From Methanobacteriota archaeon (lineage in GTDB: Archaea > Halobacteriota > Methanomicrobia > Methanomicrobiales > Methanoculleaceae): 18,100 nt of DNA. Where the stretch lies: NCBI GenBank assembly GCA_023457135.1, contig JAEWMO010000047.1:1-18100 (forward strand), written 5' to 3'. The notes beneath the pieces are model-generated. The model was not told the DNA's origin and made no database searches. It worked only from the letters and a program-made list of their open reading frames with translations. A program made the translations under genes and the position numbers. Shown piece after piece: positions 7,152-14,108 of this stretch. Positions within the stretch are counted from its first letter, which is position 1; every line of letters starts with the position of its first letter.

Positions 7152-7729
7152 AACACTTTCTTCAGTTCTCCGGTCGCAAGGTCGAAGTACAGACCGTGAA
7201 GCCGGACCCATCCCTCTTTTTCAGCAGCCATGACCGGCGGGTAGGTGCGGAGGTGCTCGAGCTGCAGGCCGACGTTCTCGACCTCGATGAGCCTCCGCCT
7301 GATCTTCTCTTCCTCGAAGTTTTGCGGCACCGGTATCCGGCACTCAACGCGACGTTTCGCCTCCTTGGCGTTGTTGAGCCAGAGCGGAATGTATGCGTCG
7401 TCGCTCTCGCGGTCGAGCCCCTTTATGGCGCCGCAGTCCGAGTGCCCGCAGATGACGATATCCCCGACTTTGAGATGATTGACAGCGTACTCGAGCACGG
7501 TCGCGAAGTTCCAGTCGTGAATCGGGACGATGTTGCCGATGTTACGCTGCACGAAGATCTCACCGGCCTTAGAGCCGGTAATGCGTTCGGGATCTACCCG
7601 TGAGTCTGAACACCCGATCCAGAGGACTTTCGGCTTCTGGCTTGATGCGAGCGGGCCGTAATGCTCCGGATCCTTTGCAAAGTCTTCCTCCTGGAAGCGT
7701 TTGTTACCCTCAAGAATCTTATCGATCAT
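7148..7729 (-). CDS. can: Beta-class carbonic anhydrase
   Basis: Zinc enzyme that interconverts CO2 and bicarbonate in the cytoplasm; in a CO2-reducing methanogen it can balance CO2 for methanogenesis against bicarbonate for carboxylases and for carbamoyl-phosphate synthase. The 193-residue protein carries the beta-class ligands Cys40 in CSDSR, His96 and Cys99 in GHSDCG, plus the Asp42-Arg44 dyad. FVQRNIGN and the helix ATVLEYAVNHLKV are family-typical. The start at 7727-7729 has GGAG upstream with good spacing. An in-frame extension to 7870 is rejected because it would make a strong TATA element (7801-7817) part of the coding sequence. Length agrees with the family. Confidence 0.93.
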   Translation of the reverse strand: MIDKILEGNKRFQEEDFAKDPEHYGPLASSQKPKVLWIGCSDSRVDPERITGSKAGEIFVQRNIGNIVPIHDWNFATVLEYAVNHLKVGDIVICGHSDCGAIKGLDRESDDAYIPLWLNNAKEAKRRVECRIPVPQNFEEEKIRRRLIEVENVGLQLEHLRTYPPVMAAEKEGWVRLHGLYFDLATGELKKVF

Positions 7730-7800
7730 CCGTATACTCCGTAAGACGATATGGGCGACCGTGTCTGACAGGCGCGCCTGAAGAGGAGTTATGCCCGGGG

Positions 7801-7817
7801 GTTTAAAAATATATATA
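7801..7817 (-). promoter_or_regulatory. Strong TATA element of the carbonic anhydrase gene
   Basis: The minus strand reads TATATATATTTTTAAAC, 17 consecutive A/T bases apart from the final C, in a region of over 60% GC. Initiation about 25 bases downstream gives a leader of roughly 55 bases with GGAG before the ATG at 7729. Confidence 0.7.
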
Positions 7818-8130
7818 CCCCGAGTTTCTGGCAGGTCAGACCGCACCGGAGCCAGAAGAAAGGACGCCATTATGCCCCTGAACGATGTCCGGAGCGCCGG
7901 AGTAATCCCGGACGCGGACGTCGGGATCCGGGGTGCGAAGTGCCGGATGCACCTGCCCGGAAGACGAACAAACTTAACATTGCCGATTTATTTATGATGA
8001 TAGTGTCTGCCGGAGGGCGCGGTCCCGGCGGGGAGTATGCGCTCTCCAGGAGCGATAGGAGATCCTTCAGAATCGCCCTGTGTGGCCGGTTCGGCGGCGG
8101 CTCGCAGCACGGACCACCTCCCTGCCCGGC

Positions 8131-8138
8131 CAAAAAAA
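8131..8138 (-). terminator. T-tract terminator after ilvD
   Basis: Seven consecutive T on the minus strand lie 5 bases after the ilvD TAA stop (8143-8145), followed by GC-rich sequence. Typical archaeal T-tract. Confidence 0.65.
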
Positions 8139-8142
8139 GAAG

Positions 8143-9786
8143 TTATCTCTGGACGGCGCCGAGGTTCGCCTGCTCGACGGTCTGCGCATACCGGGCGAGC
8201 ACCCCGGCAAGGCTGCGGGCCGGCGGCTTCCAGGCCCTCCGCCGCTCTGCGAGGGTTTCTGCATCGACGACCAGGTCGAGGCTTTTTGCGTAGAGGTCGA
8301 TCGCGATCTCGTCGCCGTCCTCAACAAGCCCGATCGGCCCGCCGACCGCAGCCTCGGGAGCGACGTGCCCGATGCACGGCCCCCGGGTGCCGCCCGAGAA
8401 GCGCCCGTCGGTCACCAGGGCGACCCGGGCGTAGCCGAGCCCCATCAGCGCCGAGGTCGGCGAGAGCATCTCCGGCATCCCCGGTCCTCCCCGCGGGCCC
8501 TCGTAGCGGATCACGACGACGTCGCCCTCCGTGATCTCACGGTGAAGGATCGCCTCCATTGCGGCCGCTTCCCCGTCAAAGACCCGTGCCGGGCCCCGGT
8601 GCCGCCACATCGCCTCGGGAACGGCGGCGCACTTGACGACGGCGCCGTCGGGGGCAAGTGATCCCCGCACGATCTTCAGGCCGCCGGCGGGGCTGACCGG
8701 GGCGTCGGCCGTCCGGATGACGCCGGGATCGGCGACCCGGGCTTCTTTCGCGATCTCAAGGATCGAGCGGCCCGAGACCGTCGGCGCGTCGTCGAGGTAG
8801 CGCTCGAGCATCGCGAGGATCGCGGGGATCCCTCCGGCACGGTGGAGGGCGAGCATCGAGTGCGGGCCGCCGGGCTGCATGTGGCAGATGTGGGGGGTCG
8901 CCTCGGCGACGGTGTTGAAGGTCTCGAGGTCGAGGGGGACCCCCGCCTCACGGGCGACGGCCATCAGGTGGAGGACCGTGTTCGACGAGCCCCCGAGTGC
9001 CATGTCCACCCGTATCGCGTTCGCGAGGCCTGTCGGGGTGACGATATCCCGGGGGCGGACGCCCTCCCGGACGAGGCCGACGGCCCTCTCCCCGCTCTCG
9101 CGGGCGATGCGAAGTTTTGCCGCGTCGACCGCAGGGATGGCGGCAGTTCCCGGAAGGGAGAGGCCCAGCGCCTCGGTCACGCAGGCCATGGTGTTTGCGG
9201 TGTAGAGCCCCTGGCAGCTCCCGCAGCCGGGCATCGCGGCGCACTCAAGGCTCCCGAGTTCCTCCTCGCTCATCGTCCCGGCGGCGACGCGGCCCACGCC
9301 CTCGAAGACGTCGATGAGGGAGAGTTCGCGGCCCGCCGCGTAGCCGGGGAGCATCGGGCCGCCGGTGACGACGATCGTCGGGACGTTGCAGCGCACGGCC
9401 GCCATGAGCATGCCGGGGACGATCTTGTCGCAGGTCCCGACGCAGACCAGGCCGTCGAACCGGTGTGCCTCGACCATCAGCTCGACGGCGTCGGCGATGT
9501 TCTCCCGCGAGGGGAGGGAGTAGCGCATCCCCTCGTGGCCCATCGCGATCCCGTCGCAGATCCCGATCGTCCCGAACTCGAACGCCACGCCGCCCGCGGC
9601 CGCGATACCTTCCTGGACCTTCTGCGAGATCGACCGGAGGTGGATGTGCCCGGGTACGATCGTGTTGTACGCGTTTGCTATCCCGATGAAAGGCTGGTCC
9701 ATCTCCCGGTCGGTCACGCCGAGCGACCTGAGCAGCGCCCGGTTCGGGGCACGCTGGTAGCCTTTCTTAACCGTCTCACTCCGCAT
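8143..9786 (-). CDS. ilvD: Dihydroxy-acid dehydratase
   Basis: Iron-sulfur lyase that dehydrates 2,3-dihydroxy-isovalerate and 2,3-dihydroxy-methylvalerate to the keto acids leading to valine, leucine and isoleucine. From ATG 9784-9786 it has 547 residues, standard for the family. Signatures: GICDGIAMGHEGM (75-87), GTCDKIVPGM (117-126, cluster ligand Cys119), MPGCGSCQGLYTANTM (185-200, Cys188/Cys191), ALGGSSNT, and near the C terminus TDGRFSGGTRGPCIGH with the catalytic serine. The in-frame ATG four codons earlier (9798) is rejected: the chosen start has GAGG six bases upstream, and archaeal homologues begin with the same M-x-S-x-x-VKKG pattern. It stands alone; no other branched-chain gene is next to it. 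Confidence 0.96.
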   Translation of the reverse strand: MRSETVKKGYQRAPNRALLRSLGVTDREMDQPFIGIANAYNTIVPGHIHLRSISQKVQEGIAAAGGVAFEFGTIGICDGIAMGHEGMRYSLPSRENIADAVELMVEAHRFDGLVCVGTCDKIVPGMLMAAVRCNVPTIVVTGGPMLPGYAAGRELSLIDVFEGVGRVAAGTMSEEELGSLECAAMPGCGSCQGLYTANTMACVTEALGLSLPGTAAIPAVDAAKLRIARESGERAVGLVREGVRPRDIVTPTGLANAIRVDMALGGSSNTVLHLMAVAREAGVPLDLETFNTVAEATPHICHMQPGGPHSMLALHRAGGIPAILAMLERYLDDAPTVSGRSILEIAKEARVADPGVIRTADAPVSPAGGLKIVRGSLAPDGAVVKCAAVPEAMWRHRGPARVFDGEAAAMEAILHREITEGDVVVIRYEGPRGGPGMPEMLSPTSALMGLGYARVALVTDGRFSGGTRGPCIGHVAPEAAVGGPIGLVEDGDEIAIDLYAKSLDLVVDAETLAERRRAWKPPARSLAGVLARYAQTVEQANLGAVQR

Positions 9787-9865
9787 GATAATCCTCATAG
9801 GAGGATAAGCGCGCAGGGGAAAAAGAGTGTTCCGGTTGGCGGGGTGGTGGTGCAGGTGGAGGATG

Positions 9866-9883
9866 TTTTCCCACGTGGGGAAA
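9866..9883. promoter_or_regulatory. 18-base near-palindrome upstream of ilvD, candidate operator
   Basis: TTTTCCCACGTGGGGAAA is symmetric except for one T/G pair and has a perfect CCCACGTGGG core. It lies about 80-97 bases upstream of the ilvD start, where a dimeric regulator of branched-chain amino acid synthesis could bind. No regulator gene is nearby to support this. Confidence 0.35.
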
Positions 9884-10115
9884 GGAGTAGTTCACCGCGT
9901 TTGAGAACGCATGGAGTAAGCGTCCTTCGAGTGACTCGAATCTTATCGATCAAGCAGACCTGGACACGGATTTGTGGAGGTATCGCCACGCACTGCCCCC
10001 GCCCCTGGAGTGGGGAACGACTGGCCGAAGGGCAGGAGTTGGAGCACCGTCAGGTGCGACTGAGGAGGCCGAAGGCCGGGCGGGGTGGGGGTTACAGATT
10101 TCCCAGATTGGTGGA

Positions 10116-10150
10116 GACAGGGGAGGGGGGATGGCTCCCCCCTCCCCGTC
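10116..10150. repeat. Very strong GC hairpin downstream of cobA
   Basis: GGGGAGGGGGG (10120-10130) is exactly complementary to CCCCCCTCCCC (10137-10147) around a six-base loop; GAC/GTC extend it with one bulged A. It lies about 140 bases after the cobA stop. No T tract follows on the minus strand, so it is not a classic terminator; it may stabilise the 3' end of the heme operon mRNA or belong to a dispersed repeat. Confidence 0.5.
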
Positions 10151-10239
10151 AGCCCCTCCCCCAATGGTGATACTCCCACGGTCCAGTGTACCTGGCTTTC
10201 TCTCGTTCAGCCATTCAGTTTGTCGCAACGCGACTTATT

Positions 10240-10265
10240 CGGTGCTAAAGGGGGGAACAGCACCG
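10240..10265. repeat. Inverted repeat shortly after the cobA stop
   Basis: CGGTGCT (10240-10246) pairs with AGCACCG (10259-10265) around a 12-base purine-rich loop. It is 22 bases after the cobA stop on the transcribed strand and could be part of the operon's 3' end. Confidence 0.4.
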
Positions 10266-10287
10266 GCACAGTGGGAACTCTATCTCC

Positions 10288-11025
10288 TCACCCCTCAACC
10301 CCCTCATACAGTTCCACCACCCCGCCGATGACGATCACCGCCGGGGGCCGGACGCCTGTGGCACGGGCTTTTTCGGCGATATCGGCAAGGGTCCCGACCG
10401 TCACGCGCTGGTCGGGCCGGAGGCCGCGCTCGATGATCGCGACCGGGGTCGCCGGGTCCTTTCCGTGCTTCGTGAGGGCTGCTGCAATGGCGGGGAGGTT
10501 CTTTACGCCCATCAGGATGACAAGTGTCCCCTTCAGGCGCGCGAGGACCTCCCAGTCGAGGGCGGACTCGGGTTTCGTCGGGTCCTCGTGGCCGGTGATG
10601 AAGGTCACCTGCGACGCGTATCGGCGGTGGGTGACCGGGATGCCGACCATCTCCGGGACGGCGATGGCGCTCGTCACCCCCGGCACCACCTCGACGGAGA
10701 TGCCGTGCTCCCGGAGCGTCTCGACCTCCTCCCCGCCGCGGCCGAAGAGGAACGGGTCGCCGCCTTTGAGGCGCACGACGGTCTTGCCTGCCTTCACCCG
10801 CTCGACCATCAGTTCCTCGATCTCGTCCTGCTCGAGCGTGTGGCTGCCGCCGTACTTCCCGCAGTCGATCAGCTCGGCGCCCTGCGGGAGCGTCGCGAGG
10901 ATCTCCTCGCCGGGGAGCTGGTCGTAGAGGACCACATCCGCAGAGTCGATCACTTCGCGGGCCCTTATCGTCATGAGGCCGAGCCCGCCCGGCCCGGACC
11001 CTACAAGATACGCTTTTCCGGTCAT
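10288..11025 (-). CDS. cobA: Uroporphyrinogen-III C-methyltransferase (SUMT)
   Basis: Transfers two methyl groups from S-adenosylmethionine to uroporphyrinogen III, giving precorrin-2, the branch point to siroheme, cobamides and coenzyme F430. The 245-residue protein has the class III methyltransferase motifs GSGPGGLGLMT (9-19), VRLKGGDPFLFGRGGEE (84-100), VVPGVTSA and GIPVTHRR. There is no fused HemD or dehydrogenase domain. The start at 11023-11025 overlaps the hemC stop in an ATGA, with GGGGTGA as Shine-Dalgarno in the end of hemC; the longer open frame starting at 11097 would run deep into hemC and lacks homology. It is the last gene of the six-gene tetrapyrrole operon. Confidence 0.95.
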   Translation of the reverse strand: MTGKAYLVGSGPGGLGLMTIRAREVIDSADVVLYDQLPGEEILATLPQGAELIDCGKYGGSHTLEQDEIEELMVERVKAGKTVVRLKGGDPFLFGRGGEEVETLREHGISVEVVPGVTSAIAVPEMVGIPVTHRRYASQVTFITGHEDPTKPESALDWEVLARLKGTLVILMGVKNLPAIAAALTKHGKDPATPVAIIERGLRPDQRVTVGTLADIAEKARATGVRPPAVIVIGGVVELYEGVEG

Positions 11026-11906
11026 GGTTTCACCCCAAGGGCCGTATAGGCCTCCCTGATCAGGTCGGCGGCCTGCCTGCGCAGCGCCTGCCCGCACTCC
11101 CGGGCTTCGCCGACCGTCGTGACTCGCCGCTCAATCCGTTCCCACCGGGAGCCGTCGAGGGCGAGCACCTCGGCGATCAGGTTCCCGTTCCTGCAGAAGA
11201 TCCCCTGCGGGGTGAAGCACCCGCCCCCGACCTCCTCCATGACGGCCCGCTCGATCTCCACGTCGAGGCGGGTGGGTGCATGGTCGAGGGCCGTGAGGGG
11301 CCCGGCCACGGCCGGGTCGTCCCGGCAGACGACCGCGATGGTCCCCTGGTTCGGGGACGGGACGAACCGGTCGGTGGGGAGGGGTTCGCCCGGCAGCCGG
11401 AGGCCGAGGCGCTGGAGGCCCGCCTCCGCAAGCACGATGGCATCGTACTGCCCCTCGCGGAGCTTCCGTATCCGGGTATCGACGTTCCCCCGGAGCTGCT
11501 TCACCTCGAGCGTCGGGGCGTCGCGGAGGAGCTGGGCGCGGCGCCGGGTGCTCGACGACCCGATGACGCGGACCGCGTCGAGGGGGCAATCGTGCGCGAG
11601 GAAGTCCGCAGGCGAGTCGCGCTCGAGTATCGCAGGGCAGACGAGCCCTGCCGGGCGGGCTGCCGGGATATCCTTCATGCTGTGCACCGCCGCGTCGATC
11701 TCGCCGCGGAGGATCGCGTCGTCGAGCGCCCGCACGAAGACCCCCTGCCCCCCGATGGCGTGGAGCGGAACGTTGGTCGCGGTGTCGCCCTCGGTCGTGA
11801 TCATGACGACCTCCGCCTCGATACCCCGGTCGGCGAGCATGCCGACCACCTTGTTTGTCTGTGCAAGCGCGAGAGCGCTTCCCCGTGTGCCTATGCGAAG
11901 AGACAT
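11022..11906 (-). CDS. hemC: Hydroxymethylbilane synthase (porphobilinogen deaminase)
   Basis: Joins four porphobilinogen units into hydroxymethylbilane. The 294 residues include the N-terminal RIGTRGSALALAQT (4-17), HSMKD with the catalytic Asp79, the SSSTRRRAQLL segment (118-128) and RGNVDTRIRKL. Cys230 in VGGGCFTPQG is the expected attachment site of the dipyrromethane cofactor. The usual P-A-x-G-Q-G-A motif appears here as PSPNQGTIAV, a moderate deviation that keeps the Gln-Gly pair. The start ATG lies inside the end of hemL (16-base overlap), so translation is coupled. Confidence 0.96.
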   Translation of the reverse strand: MSLRIGTRGSALALAQTNKVVGMLADRGIEAEVVMITTEGDTATNVPLHAIGGQGVFVRALDDAILRGEIDAAVHSMKDIPAARPAGLVCPAILERDSPADFLAHDCPLDAVRVIGSSSTRRRAQLLRDAPTLEVKQLRGNVDTRIRKLREGQYDAIVLAEAGLQRLGLRLPGEPLPTDRFVPSPNQGTIAVVCRDDPAVAGPLTALDHAPTRLDVEIERAVMEEVGGGCFTPQGIFCRNGNLIAEVLALDGSRWERIERRVTTVGEARECGQALRRQAADLIREAYTALGVKP

Positions 11907-13138
11907 GATCCGTATGCGTCCGCTATCTGGTCGATATCCTGTGTCGTATGTGCCGCAGAGAGGAAGTTCGTCTCGAACTGCGACGGCGGGAGGAAGATCC
12001 CGTTATCAAGCATCGCCTTCCAGAACCGCCCGAAGGCATCGATGTCGCACTCTTTGACCTCGCGGTAATTCTGCGGCGGTGTCTCCCTGAAGAAGTGCTT
12101 GAAGAGCGATCCTATCCTGACGAACGAGCCACGGTGCGCATCTGCAGAGACGTCCCCGATCGCCTGCGTGGCCTCATCGAGCCGCCGGTAGATCTCCGGG
12201 TGCTCGTGGAGGTGGCGGAGGGTCGCATACCCCGCCGCAAGGCTCGCCGGGTTGCCGCTGAACGTGCCGGCCTGGTAGACCGGGCCTGCGGGGGCGACCA
12301 GCTCCATGATCTCGCGCCGCCCGCCGAACGCCCCGATGGGAAGGCCGCCGCCGATGATCTTGCCGAACGTGGCGAGATCCGGCTTCACCCCGTAAAGCAC
12401 CTCCGCGCCGCCGATCCCGACCCGGTAGCCGGTGATCACCTCATCGAGGATGAGGAGGACGTCGTGGGCGGCGGTGATCTCCCTGACGTCGGCGAGGTAA
12501 TTGTCGTCGGGGAGGACCGGGCCGATGTTCCCCATGATCGGTTCGAGGATGAACGCCGCGACGTCATCGTTCCCGGAAAGAAGCGTCTCGAGCGCTTCGG
12601 GATCGTTGTAGGGGACCTGCCGGGTGTGCGCCACCAGGTCCGCGAGGACGCCTGCGGAGTCGGGCACCCCGAGCGTCGTTGCCCCCGACCCGGCCTTCAC
12701 CAGGACCGCGTCGTGGGCGCCGTGGAACCCGCCCTCGACCTTGATGATGTCCTGCTTGCCCGTGTAGCCCCGGGCAAGCCGGATCGCGGCCATCGTCGCC
12801 TCGGAGCCCGACGAGACGAACCTGACCATATCGATGCCGGGATGGTCGCCGGTGATCATCCCCGCAAGATCGAGCTCGAGCGGCGTCGGCGTCCCGTAGA
12901 GCCAGCCCTTCTCGAGCTGCCGCTCGATCGCCTCCCGGACGACCGGGCTGGCGTGGCCGAGGATGAGGGGGCCGTAGCCGAGGCAGCAGTCGATCAGGTC
13001 GGCCCCGTCGACGGTTGTGAGGTGCGAGCCCGCGGCACGCTCGACGTAGAACGGGTTGGGCTTGATCGCCCGCACCGGGCTGCTGACGCCGCCCGGCATC
13101 AGGGTCTTTGCCCGGGAAAAGAGGTCACTGCTCTTCAT
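11891..13138 (-). CDS. hemL: Glutamate-1-semialdehyde 2,1-aminomutase
   Basis: PLP enzyme that converts glutamate-1-semialdehyde, the HemA product, to 5-aminolevulinate. 415 residues from ATG 13136-13138. Family marks are the N-terminal LMPGGVSSPVRA (13-24), FVSSGSEATMAAIRLAR (107-123), LDEVITGYR (231-239, Asp232 facing the PLP nitrogen) and TFGKIIGGGLPIGAFGG with the PLP-binding Lys260. The chosen start has GAGGTGG a few bases upstream; nine extra residues of open frame before it are discarded. It overlaps the end of hemB by 14 bases. Confidence 0.97.
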   Translation of the reverse strand: MKSSDLFSRAKTLMPGGVSSPVRAIKPNPFYVERAAGSHLTTVDGADLIDCCLGYGPLILGHASPVVREAIERQLEKGWLYGTPTPLELDLAGMITGDHPGIDMVRFVSSGSEATMAAIRLARGYTGKQDIIKVEGGFHGAHDAVLVKAGSGATTLGVPDSAGVLADLVAHTRQVPYNDPEALETLLSGNDDVAAFILEPIMGNIGPVLPDDNYLADVREITAAHDVLLILDEVITGYRVGIGGAEVLYGVKPDLATFGKIIGGGLPIGAFGGRREIMELVAPAGPVYQAGTFSGNPASLAAGYATLRHLHEHPEIYRRLDEATQAIGDVSADAHRGSFVRIGSLFKHFFRETPPQNYREVKECDIDAFGRFWKAMLDNGIFLPPSQFETNFLSAAHTTQDIDQIADAYGSCLFA

Positions 13139-14108
13139 CGAGCCACCTCGCCGCGTCTTCTGCAAAGTAAGTGATGATCAGCTCGGCCCCGGCCCGCTTG
13201 ATCGCGGTGAGGGTCTCGAGAGCGACGGCCCGCTCGTTCAGCCACCCGCGCTCTGCGGCGGCCTTGATCATCGCGTATTCCCCGCTGACCTGGTAGGCCG
13301 CCACCGGCAGCCCGAACCCTGTGATGGACGCAAGAATGTCGAGGTAGGCACCGGCCGGCTTGACCATCAGGATATCCGCCCCTTCGGCCGCATCGAGCTC
13401 CGACTCCATTAGCGCCTCGCGGGCGTTGCCCGGGCTGATCTGGTAGGTCGTCCGGTCCCCAAACGAGAACCCCGAGTCCGCCGCATCACGGAACGGCCCG
13501 TAGAGGGCGCTCGCGAACTTCGACGAGTAGGACATGATCAGGACGTCCTCGTACCCGGAGGCATCGAGGGCGTGCCGGATCGCCCGTACCATCCCGTCGA
13601 GCATGCACGACGGCGCGACGATATCGGCGCCGCTCTCCGCGTGGGAGACGGCTATTTGCGCCATCAGCGCAAGCGAGGGATCGTTCAAGAGGTCCGGGCC
13701 GTCGGCGGTCTCCCCGACGATGCCGCAGTGGCCGTGGTCGGTATATTCGCAGGCGCAGACGTCGGTGACGACGACCATCTCCGGCAGCCGTTCCTTGATC
13801 CCCTGGACAGCCCGCTGGATGACGCCGTCCGCCGCATAGGCCCCGGTCGCCTCGCAGTCTTTTGCGGCCGGGATCCCGAAGAGGACCACGGCCCGGATGC
13901 CGGCGTCGTAGAGGCGCCGGCAATAGTCGGCGACCCCATCCACCGGGTGGCGGGACTGCCCCGGCATCGAGGCGATTGGAAGCGGTGCGCTGATCGATTC
14001 GTCCACGAAGACCGGCGCGACCAGGTCGGTCTTTCGAAGTTCTGTCTCGCGGAGGAGCGGCTGGATGATCCGCCGCCGCATCCGTCTCATTCGTCGTTCT
14101 GGAAACAT
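13125..14108 (-). CDS. hemB: Delta-aminolevulinic acid dehydratase (porphobilinogen synthase), zinc type
   Basis: Condenses two 5-aminolevulinate molecules into porphobilinogen. From ATG 14106-14108 it has 327 residues. DVCACEYTDHGHCG (116-129) carries Cys118, Cys120 and Cys128, the three-cysteine set of zinc-dependent enzymes. The Schiff-base lysines are Lys197 in YSSKFASALYGPFRDA and Lys250 in MVKPAGAYLD. The start is chosen because GGGGAG sits five bases before it and the resulting MFPERRMRRMRRR matches the FPxxRxRRLR beginning of the family. A second in-frame ATG at 14088-14090 forms an ATGA with the hemA stop and cannot be fully excluded; it has no Shine-Dalgarno. Confidence 0.96.
   Translation of the reverse strand: MFPERRMRRMRRRIIQPLLRETELRKTDLVAPVFVDESISAPLPIASMPGQSRHPVDGVADYCRRLYDAGIRAVVLFGIPAAKDCEATGAYAADGVIQRAVQGIKERLPEMVVVTDVCACEYTDHGHCGIVGETADGPDLLNDPSLALMAQIAVSHAESGADIVAPSCMLDGMVRAIRHALDASGYEDVLIMSYSSKFASALYGPFRDAADSGFSFGDRTTYQISPGNAREALMESELDAAEGADILMVKPAGAYLDILASITGFGLPVAAYQVSGEYAMIKAAAERGWLNERAVALETLTAIKRAGAELIITYFAEDAARWLDEEQ

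Larger units (their letters stand above)
7730..8142. other. 413-base gap between carbonic anhydrase promoter side and ilvD end
   Basis: It holds the carbonic anhydrase leader and TATA element at its left end and the ilvD T-tract at its right end. The middle, about 7820-8130, has no convincing gene. It contains nested inverted arms 7928-7932/7956-7960 and 7932-7936/7949-7953, followed by an A/T-rich island around 7966-8000 whose core ATTTATTTAT (7986-7995) resembles a TATA box with no assigned gene. Confidence 0.5.
9787..10287. other. 501-base gene-free region rich in palindromes and hairpins
   Basis: Lies upstream of ilvD and downstream of cobA, both on the minus strand. Open frames here give proline/glycine/serine-rich translations with no protein-like features, and they conflict with each other. 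Structures seen: near-palindrome 9866-9883; perfect 15-base palindrome 9926-9940; and short hairpins with arms 9897-9900/9907-9910, 10002-10005/10012-10015, 10044-10048/10053-10057, 10067-10070/10074-10077, 10120-10130/10137-10147, 10222-10226/10230-10234 and 10240-10246/10259-10265. No clear TATA box for ilvD is visible. Confidence 0.6.

Noticed and set aside
7730..7870. 47-residue N-terminal extension of carbonic anhydrase
   Set aside because: It would encode the TATA element at 7801-7817 as protein and lacks homology; the ATG at 7729 has a GGAG motif and gives the usual length.
9926..9945. Sequence resembling a tRNA T loop (ACTCGAATC)
   Set aside because: No matching T stem, anticodon arm or acceptor stem can be formed around it, and it is fully explained by the 15-base palindrome.
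9787..10287. Several short overlapping frames in the gap between ilvD and cobA, including one that might be a hemD remnant
   Set aside because: Translations are Pro/Gly/Ser-rich with no strand-helix pattern, frames compete on both strands, and none shows HemD features.
14088..14090. Alternative hemB start forming ATGA with the hemA stop
   Set aside because: No Shine-Dalgarno precedes it and it removes the conserved MFPERR beginning; the ATG at 14106-14108 has GGGGAG. Kept only as an alternative.
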